DNA from: Helicobacteraceae bacterium 4484_230 | Lineage (GTDB): Bacteria > Campylobacterota > Campylobacteria > Campylobacterales > Sulfurimonadaceae | Assembly (NCBI GenBank): GCA_002085085.1 | Contig: MZGN01000001.1 | Location: 1-33,312 of the forward strand | Length of the DNA stretch: 33,312 nt | Reading direction: 5' to 3' | Notes under the pieces: model-generated | What the model was told of the DNA's origin: nothing | The model's database searches: none | Seen by the model: only the letters and a program-made list of their open reading frames with translations | Part shown: in pieces, positions 1-7,824 of the stretch | How positions within the stretch are numbered: the stretch's first letter is position 1 | Layout: every line of letters starts with the position of its first letter | Translations under genes and position numbers: made by a program

Positions 1-37
1 TATCACAATCTTTGTCATAATAAACATTCAATGCCAT
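1..37 (-). CDS. ilvC: Ketol-acid reductoisomerase, N-terminal fragment (truncated by window edge)
   Basis: Reverse strand from 37 reads ATG GCA TTG AAT GTT TAT TAT GAC AAA GAT TGT GAT = MALNVYYDKDCD, resembling the N-terminus of campylobacterotal IlvC; GAGGGA Shine-Dalgarno-like sequence just upstream. Only 12 codons visible. Confidence 0.7.
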   Translation of the reverse strand, partial: MALNVYYDKDCD

Positions 38-56
38 CTGAACATCCCTCTTGAAT

Positions 57-73
57 CGCGCGATAAAAGCGCG
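57..73. other. Small perfect hairpin (CGCGC-GATAAAA-GCGCG) in the ilvC leader / divergent intergenic region
   Basis: 5-bp GC-only stem with 7-nt loop directly visible; function unknown. Confidence 0.4.
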
Positions 74-198
74 TAAATTTTGTGCGATTATATCGAAAAA
101 TCTTAAAATATCAGTTTATACCATAGTTAATAAAAGACTTTTAGTCAGACCTGCAAATCACATGTTACAATAAACAATAAATTTTTATAAGGCATTTT

Positions 199-837
199 AT
201 GAAAAAATTCAATCTGGTTAAAGAGATTATAGTCGTTGATCACGACAGGCTGCTTCAGGCGGTAAATTCTGAAAAAAGCTTTGGAATTACCTATGAAGGT
301 GATATAAAATACGCTCCGTTCGACTCAAGTGATATTTTCATTTATCAAAACAGCAATAATACCGGACAATCACCCGTTGCCGACTATGCTGCTTTGTTTG
401 GAAATACCTATCAGATAGTTGAAGATAATGAGCGTGTGCTTATAAAAGCAGCCGGAGCATGGAAGAGTATTATCGAAATCAATATTGAAAATGCCGAATA
501 CGATGATACAAGCAGTGACGGTATAGCAGAGTTTGCAGATAAAGAGTTGGAAGACATAGGCTGGAATGCAACTGAATTCGATATTAACTATCGTGAACTT
601 GTGGAAAAAATGGAAGAATCATGTGACGGGCTTCTCTTCTGTGTTGAACATGAAGGTGAAAACTATCACTTTAGCGGACTGGGATACATTTTTGACTATC
701 CGTCTACGCGCAAAACACTTTTTGATTACTGTAAAACCCGAATCCAGGAACTGATGGAAAATAATGAGGATTTTAAAAAAGAAGTGTTGGACTCCGACCA
801 GCTTGAAGCTACGGAGTTTTTTGGCATAATCCAGTAA
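199..837 (+). CDS. Hypothetical acidic protein, 212 aa
   Basis: Full-length ORF with ATG; no motif recognised. Confidence 0.75.
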   Translation: MKKFNLVKEIIVVDHDRLLQAVNSEKSFGITYEGDIKYAPFDSSDIFIYQNSNNTGQSPVADYAALFGNTYQIVEDNERVLIKAAGAWKSIIEINIENAEYDDTSSDGIAEFADKELEDIGWNATEFDINYRELVEKMEESCDGLLFCVEHEGENYHFSGLGYIFDYPSTRKTLFDYCKTRIQELMENNEDFKKEVLDSDQLEATEFFGIIQ

Positions 838-844
838 GTTTTAT

Positions 845-880
845 ACGGTAAAGACTATTTATTCTCTATAGCTTTACCGT
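845..880. terminator. Bidirectional hairpin between convergent genes
   Basis: ACGGTAAAG (845-853) / CTTTACCGT (872-880), extended inward by CTAT (855-858) / ATAG (868-871) with a single bulged A; 13 bp total, 9-nt loop; lies between convergent ORFs and overlaps the 3' end of the minus-strand CDS. No strong T-tract. Confidence 0.55.
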
Positions 881-1241
881 CTTTGTCGAATTTATTGCCG
901 CTTACAGGAAGGTCTTCTTTAAATGTCCATTTGGACTTCAGTTTACCGTTTTTATAGTACTCTTTTGAAATACCTTCCAAAGCACCATTCTTATACTGCT
1001 TTTCAAACTTCAGTTTGCCGTTTTTATAATAACCTTTGGATAGGCCGTCGCGCTTGTCATTTTTAAAGTTCGTCTCATACTTCAATTTACCGTTTCTGTA
1101 ATAACCTTTTGAAAGGCCATTGCGCTTTCCGTTAGAAAAATTCGTTTCGGATTTTAACTCTCCGCTCGAATAATTCTTTTTCTGAATATCGGCATGTGCC
1201 ATAGTAGTAAGCAAAGCCGCGATAATTAGTGCCTTTTTCAT
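855..1241 (-). CDS. Secreted MORN-like / YwqK-family repeat protein
   Basis: Signal peptide-like N-terminus (MKKALIIAALLTTMAHA) followed by about four 24-aa repeats of the form GKLKxExxFKNxKRxGLSKxYYKN. Confidence 0.8.
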   Translation of the reverse strand: MKKALIIAALLTTMAHADIQKKNYSSGELKSETNFSNGKRNGLSKGYYRNGKLKYETNFKNDKRDGLSKGYYKNGKLKFEKQYKNGALEGISKEYYKNGKLKSKWTFKEDLPVSGNKFDKDGKAIENK

Positions 1242-1266
1242 TACTCAGCCTTTGTTGTTTGCAAGA

Positions 1267-2088
1267 CTACTCTCTAAGTGCCTTCTCGTTCATCTTGTAG
1301 AATTTAATAGCTCCGCTTATCAGTGAAGTTCCCTGGGCAAAATATTTATTTGAATCCAGTTTGATATTGTCTTGGCCGATTAGTTTTGTTTTTGCAAGAT
1401 TGACATATTTGTTGACATCATTTCTATAGCTGACAAGCTGGTTGTTTAAACCTTTTGGATACTTGCTGCCGTAGTTTTTGTTAAGATTCACCATAGTGTC
1501 AATAACCTGCCCCATATACTCGGCAACCTCTTCAGCATACTCTTCCATATAGTCTATCTCTTCATCTTCACACTCACCGCGTGCAGCGATACCCGAGCCC
1601 AACCCTCGAAGCTTGCCAAGACCTTCCGTCAGACGCATGATCTTGTTCATCATCAAATCACTTGCTTTCTGCTCAAATGCCGTACCGTTACCGAAAAGAT
1701 TTTTCTGAACTTTTCCTGCAACTGTAATCATTTTGTTGACCAGCGAACTGTATGCCTTAAATGAAGTAAGCGGCTCAAGCTGAAAAGCCATCTTGTTAAG
1801 AGCACGCATCTGCTTCTTCAGTTTGTCAAATTCTGCATCAATTTCCGGCCCAACCACCTGAAACTGGCGATTAATAGCCTTGAATGCATTCTTTATCTTG
1901 CTTCTGTTTTCATATACTCCAAACTGTGCAAATTCACTCCCATTCAAAAAATTATATGTTCCTCCCCGTGTCTTCTGGGTTGCCACTATCAAATCTTTGA
2001 CATTTCCCATATATCTCACTTTTTTTGCTTGACTTGCAGCCGAAGCAGAAAGTGCCAGTACCATTAAAAATATTAAAATCTTACGCAT
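1267..2088 (-). CDS. Secreted helical protein with similarity to nitrate/nitrite-sensing (NIT)-like domains
   Basis: Signal peptide; motifs 'ATQKTRGGTYNFLNG' and 'LGKLRGLGSGIAARG' resemble NIT-like sensor helices; no output domain. Confidence 0.5.
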   Translation of the reverse strand: MRKILIFLMVLALSASAASQAKKVRYMGNVKDLIVATQKTRGGTYNFLNGSEFAQFGVYENRSKIKNAFKAINRQFQVVGPEIDAEFDKLKKQMRALNKMAFQLEPLTSFKAYSSLVNKMITVAGKVQKNLFGNGTAFEQKASDLMMNKIMRLTEGLGKLRGLGSGIAARGECEDEEIDYMEEYAEEVAEYMGQVIDTMVNLNKNYGSKYPKGLNNQLVSYRNDVNKYVNLAKTKLIGQDNIKLDSNKYFAQGTSLISGAIKFYKMNEKALRE

Positions 2089-2137
2089 TCCCTGTCCTTT
2101 TAGAGGTTTGTTAAAAACTATTATATCAGAAAAAATA

Positions 2138-2154
2138 GTTAACAGATGGTTAAC
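2138..2154. promoter_or_regulatory. Candidate operator GTTAAC-AGATG-GTTAAC upstream of the minus-strand NIT-like gene
   Basis: Exact repeat of a 6-bp palindrome with 5-bp spacer (also TTAAC-N6-TTAAC), 50-66 bp upstream of the start at 2088. Confidence 0.35.
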
Positions 2155-2221
2155 GACTTAAACGTTGCACAAATATACTGTTGCATGTTGCGGTTGCTAT
2201 CAGATAGTAGGTAAAATTATA

Positions 2222-2623
2222 TTATCGCGTCAGTAGCCATCGCTGCAGAATAATTTTTGCAGAAAGAGAATCTATGCGGCCATCTCTTTTATAGCGGATA
2301 CTGCCCTTAAGCATCTCCTCGGCCTCAAGAGAGCTGTCGCTTTCATCCTGATAAAAAATATCTCCGCTGAAACCGACCAGACCCATAAAATGTGCCACAC
2401 GTCTTCGCATCTCATCTTCAGAACTGCCACCCATAGGTATTCCGACAACTACGGTCTTTATGCTCCATTCTGCTATTACTGCCTTTACTGCCGAGGAGGC
2501 CTGTTTTCTGTTTTTGCGCAGTATTGCCTGTATTGGTGTTACAATACTGCCATCTGGAGAATAAGCCAATCCTATACGCTTAAGACCCAGGTCAATTGCA
2601 AGGACAGGATAAATATTTTTCAA
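2222..2623 (-). CDS. ruvX: YqgF/RuvX family putative pre-16S rRNA nuclease / Holliday junction resolvase
   Basis: N-terminal 'VLAIDLGLKRIGLAYS' and 'VVVGIPMGGSSEDE' motifs; adjacent to mnmE. Confidence 0.85.
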   Translation of the reverse strand: MKNIYPVLAIDLGLKRIGLAYSPDGSIVTPIQAILRKNRKQASSAVKAVIAEWSIKTVVVGIPMGGSSEDEMRRRVAHFMGLVGFSGDIFYQDESDSSLEAEEMLKGSIRYKRDGRIDSLSAKIILQRWLLTR

Positions 2624-2640
2624 TTCTATACCAATGCCAT

Positions 2641-3984
2641 CTATTTTCCCAGACAGAAGCTGCCAAACATCTTATCAAGCATTTCATCGTTCTCAAACGG
2701 ACGTGTTATGGACGACAGTGCCCGTATCGCCTCGCCAAGATGAAATGAAAAAAGTTCAAGAAGCTGGTCATCCAGATGCTCCTCGGCCTCTTTGATCGCT
2801 TTCAGCACGCTGCGCACGGCATCAATCTGTCTCAAAGATATCAGCATCATCTCATCCGAAGAATTCTGCAGATCCATAATGCTTTTTAGCACATCAATCA
2901 GTTCAGCACTGCTTTTCTTGCAGCTTAAACGAATAGGCTCGAAACCATTAAGCCCAGCAGTATCAAAAATCTGTTTTAAGTCAGATTTGTTGATAACAGT
3001 TATGAATGTACGGTCATCTTTATAAAGATTCATAAGATCGAGAATAGTCCTATCCTCCTTATCCATCTCCGCACTGCCGTCAAAAAGTGCTATTACAATC
3101 TCACTCTCACGTATAGCATTTATGGTGCGCTCGATCCCTATGCGTTCAATCTCGTCACCAGCCTCACGAATGCCTGCCGTATCCACAATGCGAATCAAAT
3201 GGGTACCTATACGTACCTGCTCTTCAATGGTATCACGCGTAGTACCTGCTATATCGCTGACAATAGCCCGGTCATAGTCAAGAAGGCTGTTAAGAAGTGA
3301 ACTCTTCCCGACATTGGGCTTGCCGATAATAGCCACCTTGAAACCCTGCATCAATCCACGGCGGCTTTCACTTGCCCTTAAAGTCCGGCCAAGTTCATCC
3401 ATAATATTCTGCAGTCTGCTCTTCATCTGTAAAACAAGATCTTCAGGCAGATCCTCTTCTGCATAATCTATGGAAACTTCACAGTATGCCAGTATCTCAA
3501 GCAGTGCATTGCGCATATCCTCTATATACTCTTTTAGAGAACCCTTTATCTGTCTTGCCAAAATCTTTGCGGCATCTTCACTTTTTGCCTCAATAAGCTG
3601 TGCTATTGCTTCGGCTTCGGTCAAATCGATGCGGCCGTTAAAAAAAGCGCGTCTGCTGAACTCACCCGGCTCGGCAAGCCGGGCTCCCTCATGCAGTACA
3701 GACTTCAGTATCTCTTCGGCTACAACCTGTCCACCATGACACTGAAACTCCACTATATCCTCTGCAGTAAAACTGTGCGGGCCTTTAAAATAGATCACTA
3801 TCGCCTCATCGATCAGCTCCCCGTCTTTATTGTAAAGTGGGCACAAATGGGCATACCTGGGGGTAAGTTTCTCTTTTTTGGTAAGTTTTACAGCAATGGA
3901 GAGAGCGGAGTCTCCGCTTAAACGTATGATCGAGATAGAGCCTACGCCGTGAGCTGTCGCAACGGCGGCAATAGTATCAGCCAT
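2641..3984 (-). CDS. mnmE: tRNA uridine-5-carboxymethylaminomethyl(34) synthesis GTPase MnmE
   Basis: 'DTIAAVATAHGVGSISIIRLSG', G1 'GKPNVGKSSLLN', 'DTAGIRE', 'NKSDL', C-terminal 'FGSFCLGK' (C-x-G-K). Confidence 0.97.
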   Translation of the reverse strand: MADTIAAVATAHGVGSISIIRLSGDSALSIAVKLTKKEKLTPRYAHLCPLYNKDGELIDEAIVIYFKGPHSFTAEDIVEFQCHGGQVVAEEILKSVLHEGARLAEPGEFSRRAFFNGRIDLTEAEAIAQLIEAKSEDAAKILARQIKGSLKEYIEDMRNALLEILAYCEVSIDYAEEDLPEDLVLQMKSRLQNIMDELGRTLRASESRRGLMQGFKVAIIGKPNVGKSSLLNSLLDYDRAIVSDIAGTTRDTIEEQVRIGTHLIRIVDTAGIREAGDEIERIGIERTINAIRESEIVIALFDGSAEMDKEDRTILDLMNLYKDDRTFITVINKSDLKQIFDTAGLNGFEPIRLSCKKSSAELIDVLKSIMDLQNSSDEMMLISLRQIDAVRSVLKAIKEAEEHLDDQLLELFSFHLGEAIRALSSITRPFENDEMLDKMFGSFCLGK

Positions 3985-4002
3985 CTTTATTTACCATGTG
4001 GG

Positions 4003-4905
4003 TCAATAGCTGTTGTATTCGTTTATGATGATGTACTTTGAGCCGTCTCTTGTAGTGCGGATAGCTACATATTTATCATGATATCGCTCGCGCAGCTGTT
4101 TTAAAGCAATCTGTACCAAAACCCCGTCTAATATCTTTGTGCGCGCCCTGCCGTCATTGTCTATCTCTTCATAAACACCGAGCAGATAACGCGAGATGGA
4201 CTCTTCCTGATTTTTCAGAAATTCCGCTATTTCAAGTCTTAACTGCATACGATACTTTGCATTGATCCAGTTGAAAATCATATATGAGAGTGCTTTGTAG
4301 CGATACCCTTCTTTACCTATCAACAGGGCAGCATCCTCACCGCTAAACTCTATAAGCAGTGTGGTATCGTCATATACCGAGACCTCTATCGCATTAAGAG
4401 AGAAGCAAAGTTTGTCAAAAAGATCATTTATCTCCTCTTTTACCGTGGAAGCAATCTCTTCGACACTCTGCCTCTCTTCAAAAAAACCGCTTATTGCACT
4501 GTTCGTATTTCGCAAATCTTCATAATGGGGCTCTTGCGCTTCTTCCTCTTCTATCGTCTTAACTTCATCTTCAAATTCCTCTTCTGCATAAAGTTCGATC
4601 TCCTCCTCGGGCAGATCCGTCTCTATGCTCTCCTCATGATCCATCGGTGTGAAAGTGGGCTCATCATGGGAAATCGACTCTTCTGCTTCCGGTGCAGATT
4701 CCTCTTTAACCTCCTCTGGCATACTCTCTGCAGAAAGAGCTGTTTTACATTCTGCAACGACAATAGCAGGTTTGGCCAGCAAACCGAAAAGTTTTTTTGA
4801 AGGCTGCTGTATTACAACGACATTCAGTTCACTGACAGAGCAGGAGAGCTCTTTTGCAGCTTTCAGATAGGCATCTTCAAGGCTTTTTGCTTCAATCTTT
4901 ATCAT
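4003..4905 (-). CDS. jag: Jag/KhpB-like protein (Jag-N and KH/R3H-type region) with acidic linker
   Basis: Jag-N 'IKIEAKSLEDAYLKAAKELSCSVSELNVVVIQQPSKKLFGLLAKPAIV'; 'LIGKEGYRYKALSYMIFNWIN' KH motif; next to yidC. Confidence 0.85.
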   Translation of the reverse strand: MIKIEAKSLEDAYLKAAKELSCSVSELNVVVIQQPSKKLFGLLAKPAIVVAECKTALSAESMPEEVKEESAPEAEESISHDEPTFTPMDHEESIETDLPEEEIELYAEEEFEDEVKTIEEEEAQEPHYEDLRNTNSAISGFFEERQSVEEIASTVKEEINDLFDKLCFSLNAIEVSVYDDTTLLIEFSGEDAALLIGKEGYRYKALSYMIFNWINAKYRMQLRLEIAEFLKNQEESISRYLLGVYEEIDNDGRARTKILDGVLVQIALKQLRERYHDKYVAIRTTRDGSKYIIINEYNSY

Positions 4906-6544
4906 GATGCTTCTCCACCAGATGCTTCTCGTGGCGTGCGGCTTTGGCAGCCTCGAATTTCCTGTTTACTATATACTGCTGAGCTATGGAGAAGAGATTG
5001 TTCACAAACCAGTACAGCACCAAACCTGACGGGAACGTAACAAAGAAAAAGGTAAATATAACCGGCAGGAACTTGAACACTTTCTCCTGCATTGGATCAG
5101 TAAAGTTGCTTGGCGTTATCTTCTGCTGGTAATACATAGTCGCACCCATCAGGATCGGCAAAATATATGTCGGATCCATACGTGAAAGATCCTGTATCCA
5201 GAACATCCATGGAGCACCCTGAAGCTCTACCGCATTAAGAAGAACGCGGTAGATCGCAAAAAAGACAGGGATCTGAAGCAGCATGGGCATACATCCGCCA
5301 AGAGGGTTGACGCTGTGCTTTTTGTAAAGCTCCATAGTCGCTGCGTTAAGTCGCTGCGGATCGCCTTTATGCTTCTCTCTCAGCTCTTTTATTTTAGGTG
5401 CTAGCTCTTTCATTCTCTGCATAGAGAGCATACCTCTGTATGTCAACGGATAAAGCATCATGCGGATAATGATTGTCAATGCGATGATAGCCCAGCCCCA
5501 GTTGCCAAACATGCCCTCAAGCCACATAAGAACCTTGAACATCGGCGCTGAAATAAAGGTAAACCAGCCATACTCTATTGCGTTTGTGAGAACAGGATCT
5601 ATATTTTGAAGAACCTTGTAATCTTTTGGTCCGATATAGCCGCTAAAACTTATCGACTGCCCGGCATCGATGTAGACTATGGGGTTGTTGTCGCGATCTC
5701 TCTCTATAATTACGCTTGTGTCCGGTCTGAGCGAATAGAATATCGATGCAAAATACTGATCGAAAGCAGAAGCCAGGGATACGTCGTTAAACGTACTGCG
5801 CCCTTCTGTGTCCCCATCTTCAAAGATAGTGACGAGATCATTACCCGTATAGACCATCGCACCGTGTACCGCCATCATCATCTGGCCTTTATGCTCGGCA
5901 TGCTGTCCCAGATAAATAAAATATCTCTTATCTTCAGAAAGATTTACTTTTACATCATAGTGCCCGTCCTGATAAAAAGTAATCTCCTTGTTTACATTGA
6001 CACTGCTTAGTTCCTGAGTTAAAACCACTTTTAGCGAAGAACCTTCCATGTTCACCTGCTTTACATCGGAACGGTACGGGGTTTTAGCTGCCTCTTCATT
6101 GAGCTTGCTGTCGGAAAAACGGATATACAACGGTTTGGCACCGTTTTGAGGGACCATCTGTATAGGGTTGCCCTCTTTATCGTTATACTTTTCATCTTTA
6201 AGTATTTTTGATGAGATACGGCCGAGCGTATCTATCTTAATGCTGAAATGTTGGGAATCTATACTTACAAGAGTGTTTGTGCTGTCTTTGGCAATATTTT
6301 CATCTGCCGAAACACTATGTCCTATTTCAGGTTTGGCCGGTACGGATTCTACATTGTGTGCCCTGGTATCTGAAGTAACTTTTTCACTGCCATGCTGTAG
6401 AGTATTTTCTTTATGATTCTGTGCAATATCTTTCTGCGCCTGCGTCTGTTTTGGGGGGAAAATGGCCGAATACCCTATAAAGAAGACTATCGACAGAGCC
6501 ACAGCCAGCAGAAGGCGTTGGTTTGATGACATATTATCTAACAC
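4892..6544 (-). CDS. yidC: Membrane protein insertase YidC
   Basis: 'NQRLLLAVALSIVFFIGYSAIFPPKQ', C-terminal Oxa1 domain 'NWGWAIIALTIIIRMMLYPLTYRGMLSMQRMKELAPKIKELREKHKGD'. Confidence 0.97.
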   Translation of the reverse strand: MLDNMSSNQRLLLAVALSIVFFIGYSAIFPPKQTQAQKDIAQNHKENTLQHGSEKVTSDTRAHNVESVPAKPEIGHSVSADENIAKDSTNTLVSIDSQHFSIKIDTLGRISSKILKDEKYNDKEGNPIQMVPQNGAKPLYIRFSDSKLNEEAAKTPYRSDVKQVNMEGSSLKVVLTQELSSVNVNKEITFYQDGHYDVKVNLSEDKRYFIYLGQHAEHKGQMMMAVHGAMVYTGNDLVTIFEDGDTEGRSTFNDVSLASAFDQYFASIFYSLRPDTSVIIERDRDNNPIVYIDAGQSISFSGYIGPKDYKVLQNIDPVLTNAIEYGWFTFISAPMFKVLMWLEGMFGNWGWAIIALTIIIRMMLYPLTYRGMLSMQRMKELAPKIKELREKHKGDPQRLNAATMELYKKHSVNPLGGCMPMLLQIPVFFAIYRVLLNAVELQGAPWMFWIQDLSRMDPTYILPILMGATMYYQQKITPSNFTDPMQEKVFKFLPVIFTFFFVTFPSGLVLYWFVNNLFSIAQQYIVNRKFEAAKAARHEKHLVEKHHDKD

Positions 6545-6876
6545 TGATCACCCTTTTTGTATTTAAAATTTTTGATTATATAAAAGCGCTTGCCCGCTTT
6601 TGGAATAAGCCAGTACTTTATCGAATTTATGGTTAAAACTTTCGGATTTTTTGACAATTTCAATAATTCCGGATAGTCTATTCCGCCTGGAAACAGTTGA
6701 TTACAGGTCAGTATGCGTTTTGCCGAATAATAAAAGGCTACATGAAGCGGGTTTTCCTCAAACTGCCATCTTGCATATTCGGAACAGGTCGGATAGTAAC
6801 GGCAGCTTCCATAACCCAAAAGGGTAAAAAAACGTTGATACAGAGTAAGAAGTTTAAGAAGTATTTTTTTTATCAT
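6538..6876 (-). CDS. yidD: Membrane protein insertion efficiency factor YidD
   Basis: 'GYGSCRYYPTCSEYARW' motif; between yidC and rnpA. Confidence 0.93.
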   Translation of the reverse strand: MIKKILLKLLTLYQRFFTLLGYGSCRYYPTCSEYARWQFEENPLHVAFYYSAKRILTCNQLFPGGIDYPELLKLSKNPKVLTINSIKYWLIPKAGKRFYIIKNFKYKKGDQC

Positions 6877-7213
6877 CTTTAAAACTGCCTGTACGCATCA
6901 AAGCTTTTCTGCACTCTTGTTTTAATACCGAATATTGTACCGTAGGCATTGGGGATTTGGCGACGAAGATATAAGCTCCATCCTGTAAAAGATCGCAATA
7001 ATCGTGAAAAAGCGCGCGCATTCGACGCTTGCTTCTATTTCTGGCCACTGCATTTCCTACCTTCTTGCTGGCAGTAAAACCGATCCTCTTTTCTCCTTTT
7101 TCAGAAAGATAAAAGAGAACCAGTGAACGCGAATGCGCGCTTTTGCCGAGCCTGTAGATGCGCTGAAACTCTTTTGTCTGTTTCAGCTTGGAAAAACTGT
7201 TTATACAGCCAAT
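6854..7213 (-). CDS. rnpA: Ribonuclease P protein component, likely non-canonical ATT start at 7213
   Basis: ORF track begins at internal GTG (7048), but the same frame continues upstream: [67 protein letters not shown] (classic RnpA). In-frame stop at 7219; ATT at 7213 is preceded by AAGGA with 8-nt spacing. Confidence 0.8.
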   Translation of the reverse strand: MGCINSFSKLKQTKEFQRIYRLGKSAHSRSLVLFYLSEKGEKRIGFTASKKVGNAVARNRSKRRMRALFHDYCDLLQDGAYIFVAKSPMPTVQYSVLKQECRKALMRTGSFKDDKKNTS

Positions 7214-7335
7214 CGCTTACGTCCTTTTGCACGACGTGCATTAATAACTCTGCGACCGTTTTTTGTCGACATACGCTTTCTAAAACCATGTGTACGCTTA
7301 CGTGGCGTATTATGCGGCTGATATGTTCTTTTCAT
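7201..7335 (-). CDS. rpmH: 50S ribosomal protein L34
   Basis: Translation of reverse strand from 7335: [44 protein letters not shown] (44 aa); below the ORF-track length cutoff. Confidence 0.98.
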   Translation of the reverse strand: MKRTYQPHNTPRKRTHGFRKRMSTKNGRRVINARRAKGRKRLAV

Positions 7336-7429
7336 TGAGCAATCCTGGTTGTTGATTTTAAGTGCGAAATAATAGTAAACACTTACTTAAAGACCGTTTA
7401 AGTTTTTTAAAAGCTTACCGGATACAACA

Positions 7430-7783
7430 CTATTGCAGCAGAAACTCCTTTAAAGGCTTCTCTACGGATTGACCCTCGGGCGGAGTTTCAAACATCTCTT
7501 TTTTAAGCTCCATATGACAATCCCTGCATCCACGGATAACCATATGCTCTTTGATATTCGGCTCTTCAATTTTCTCTATGGAGTGGCAGGCAAAGCAGTC
7601 GTCACCGCATTCGGACATACTGTCCGTATCTGCTTTGTGACAGGTGATGCATGTAAGCATCGGCTTATGCCGTTCATCGCTCTCGATGGTGTCTATAAGC
7701 TTCGGATGGCATGTCAGGCAGTCTCCCGTACAGGCGAAAAGCCTGACAGCGAACAGCACTGTAAATATAACGACTGTTTTCAT
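7430..7783 (-). CDS. Small periplasmic tetraheme cytochrome c
   Basis: Signal peptide and four CXXCH motifs: CLTCH, CITCH, CFACH, CRDCH. Confidence 0.85.
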   Translation of the reverse strand: MKTVVIFTVLFAVRLFACTGDCLTCHPKLIDTIESDERHKPMLTCITCHKADTDSMSECGDDCFACHSIEKIEEPNIKEHMVIRGCRDCHMELKKEMFETPPEGQSVEKPLKEFLLQ

Positions 7784-7824
7784 AACGAAAATTATACTAT
7801 TACATCACTAAGCGGACCTGAAGA

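Noticed and set aside
855-1241. Tandem repeats as a CRISPR array or a true antitoxin ('YwqK family antitoxin')
   Set aside because: Repeats are in-frame protein repeats without spacers; no toxin partner adjacent, so the antitoxin label is not supported.
5606-6010. 134-aa plus-strand ORF opposite yidC
   Set aside because: Antisense to YidC, no recognisable protein features.
7101-7289. 62-aa minus-strand ORF and two overlapping plus-strand ORFs across rpmH/rnpA
   Set aside because: Out of frame with the clearly recognisable L34 and RnpA coding sequences.
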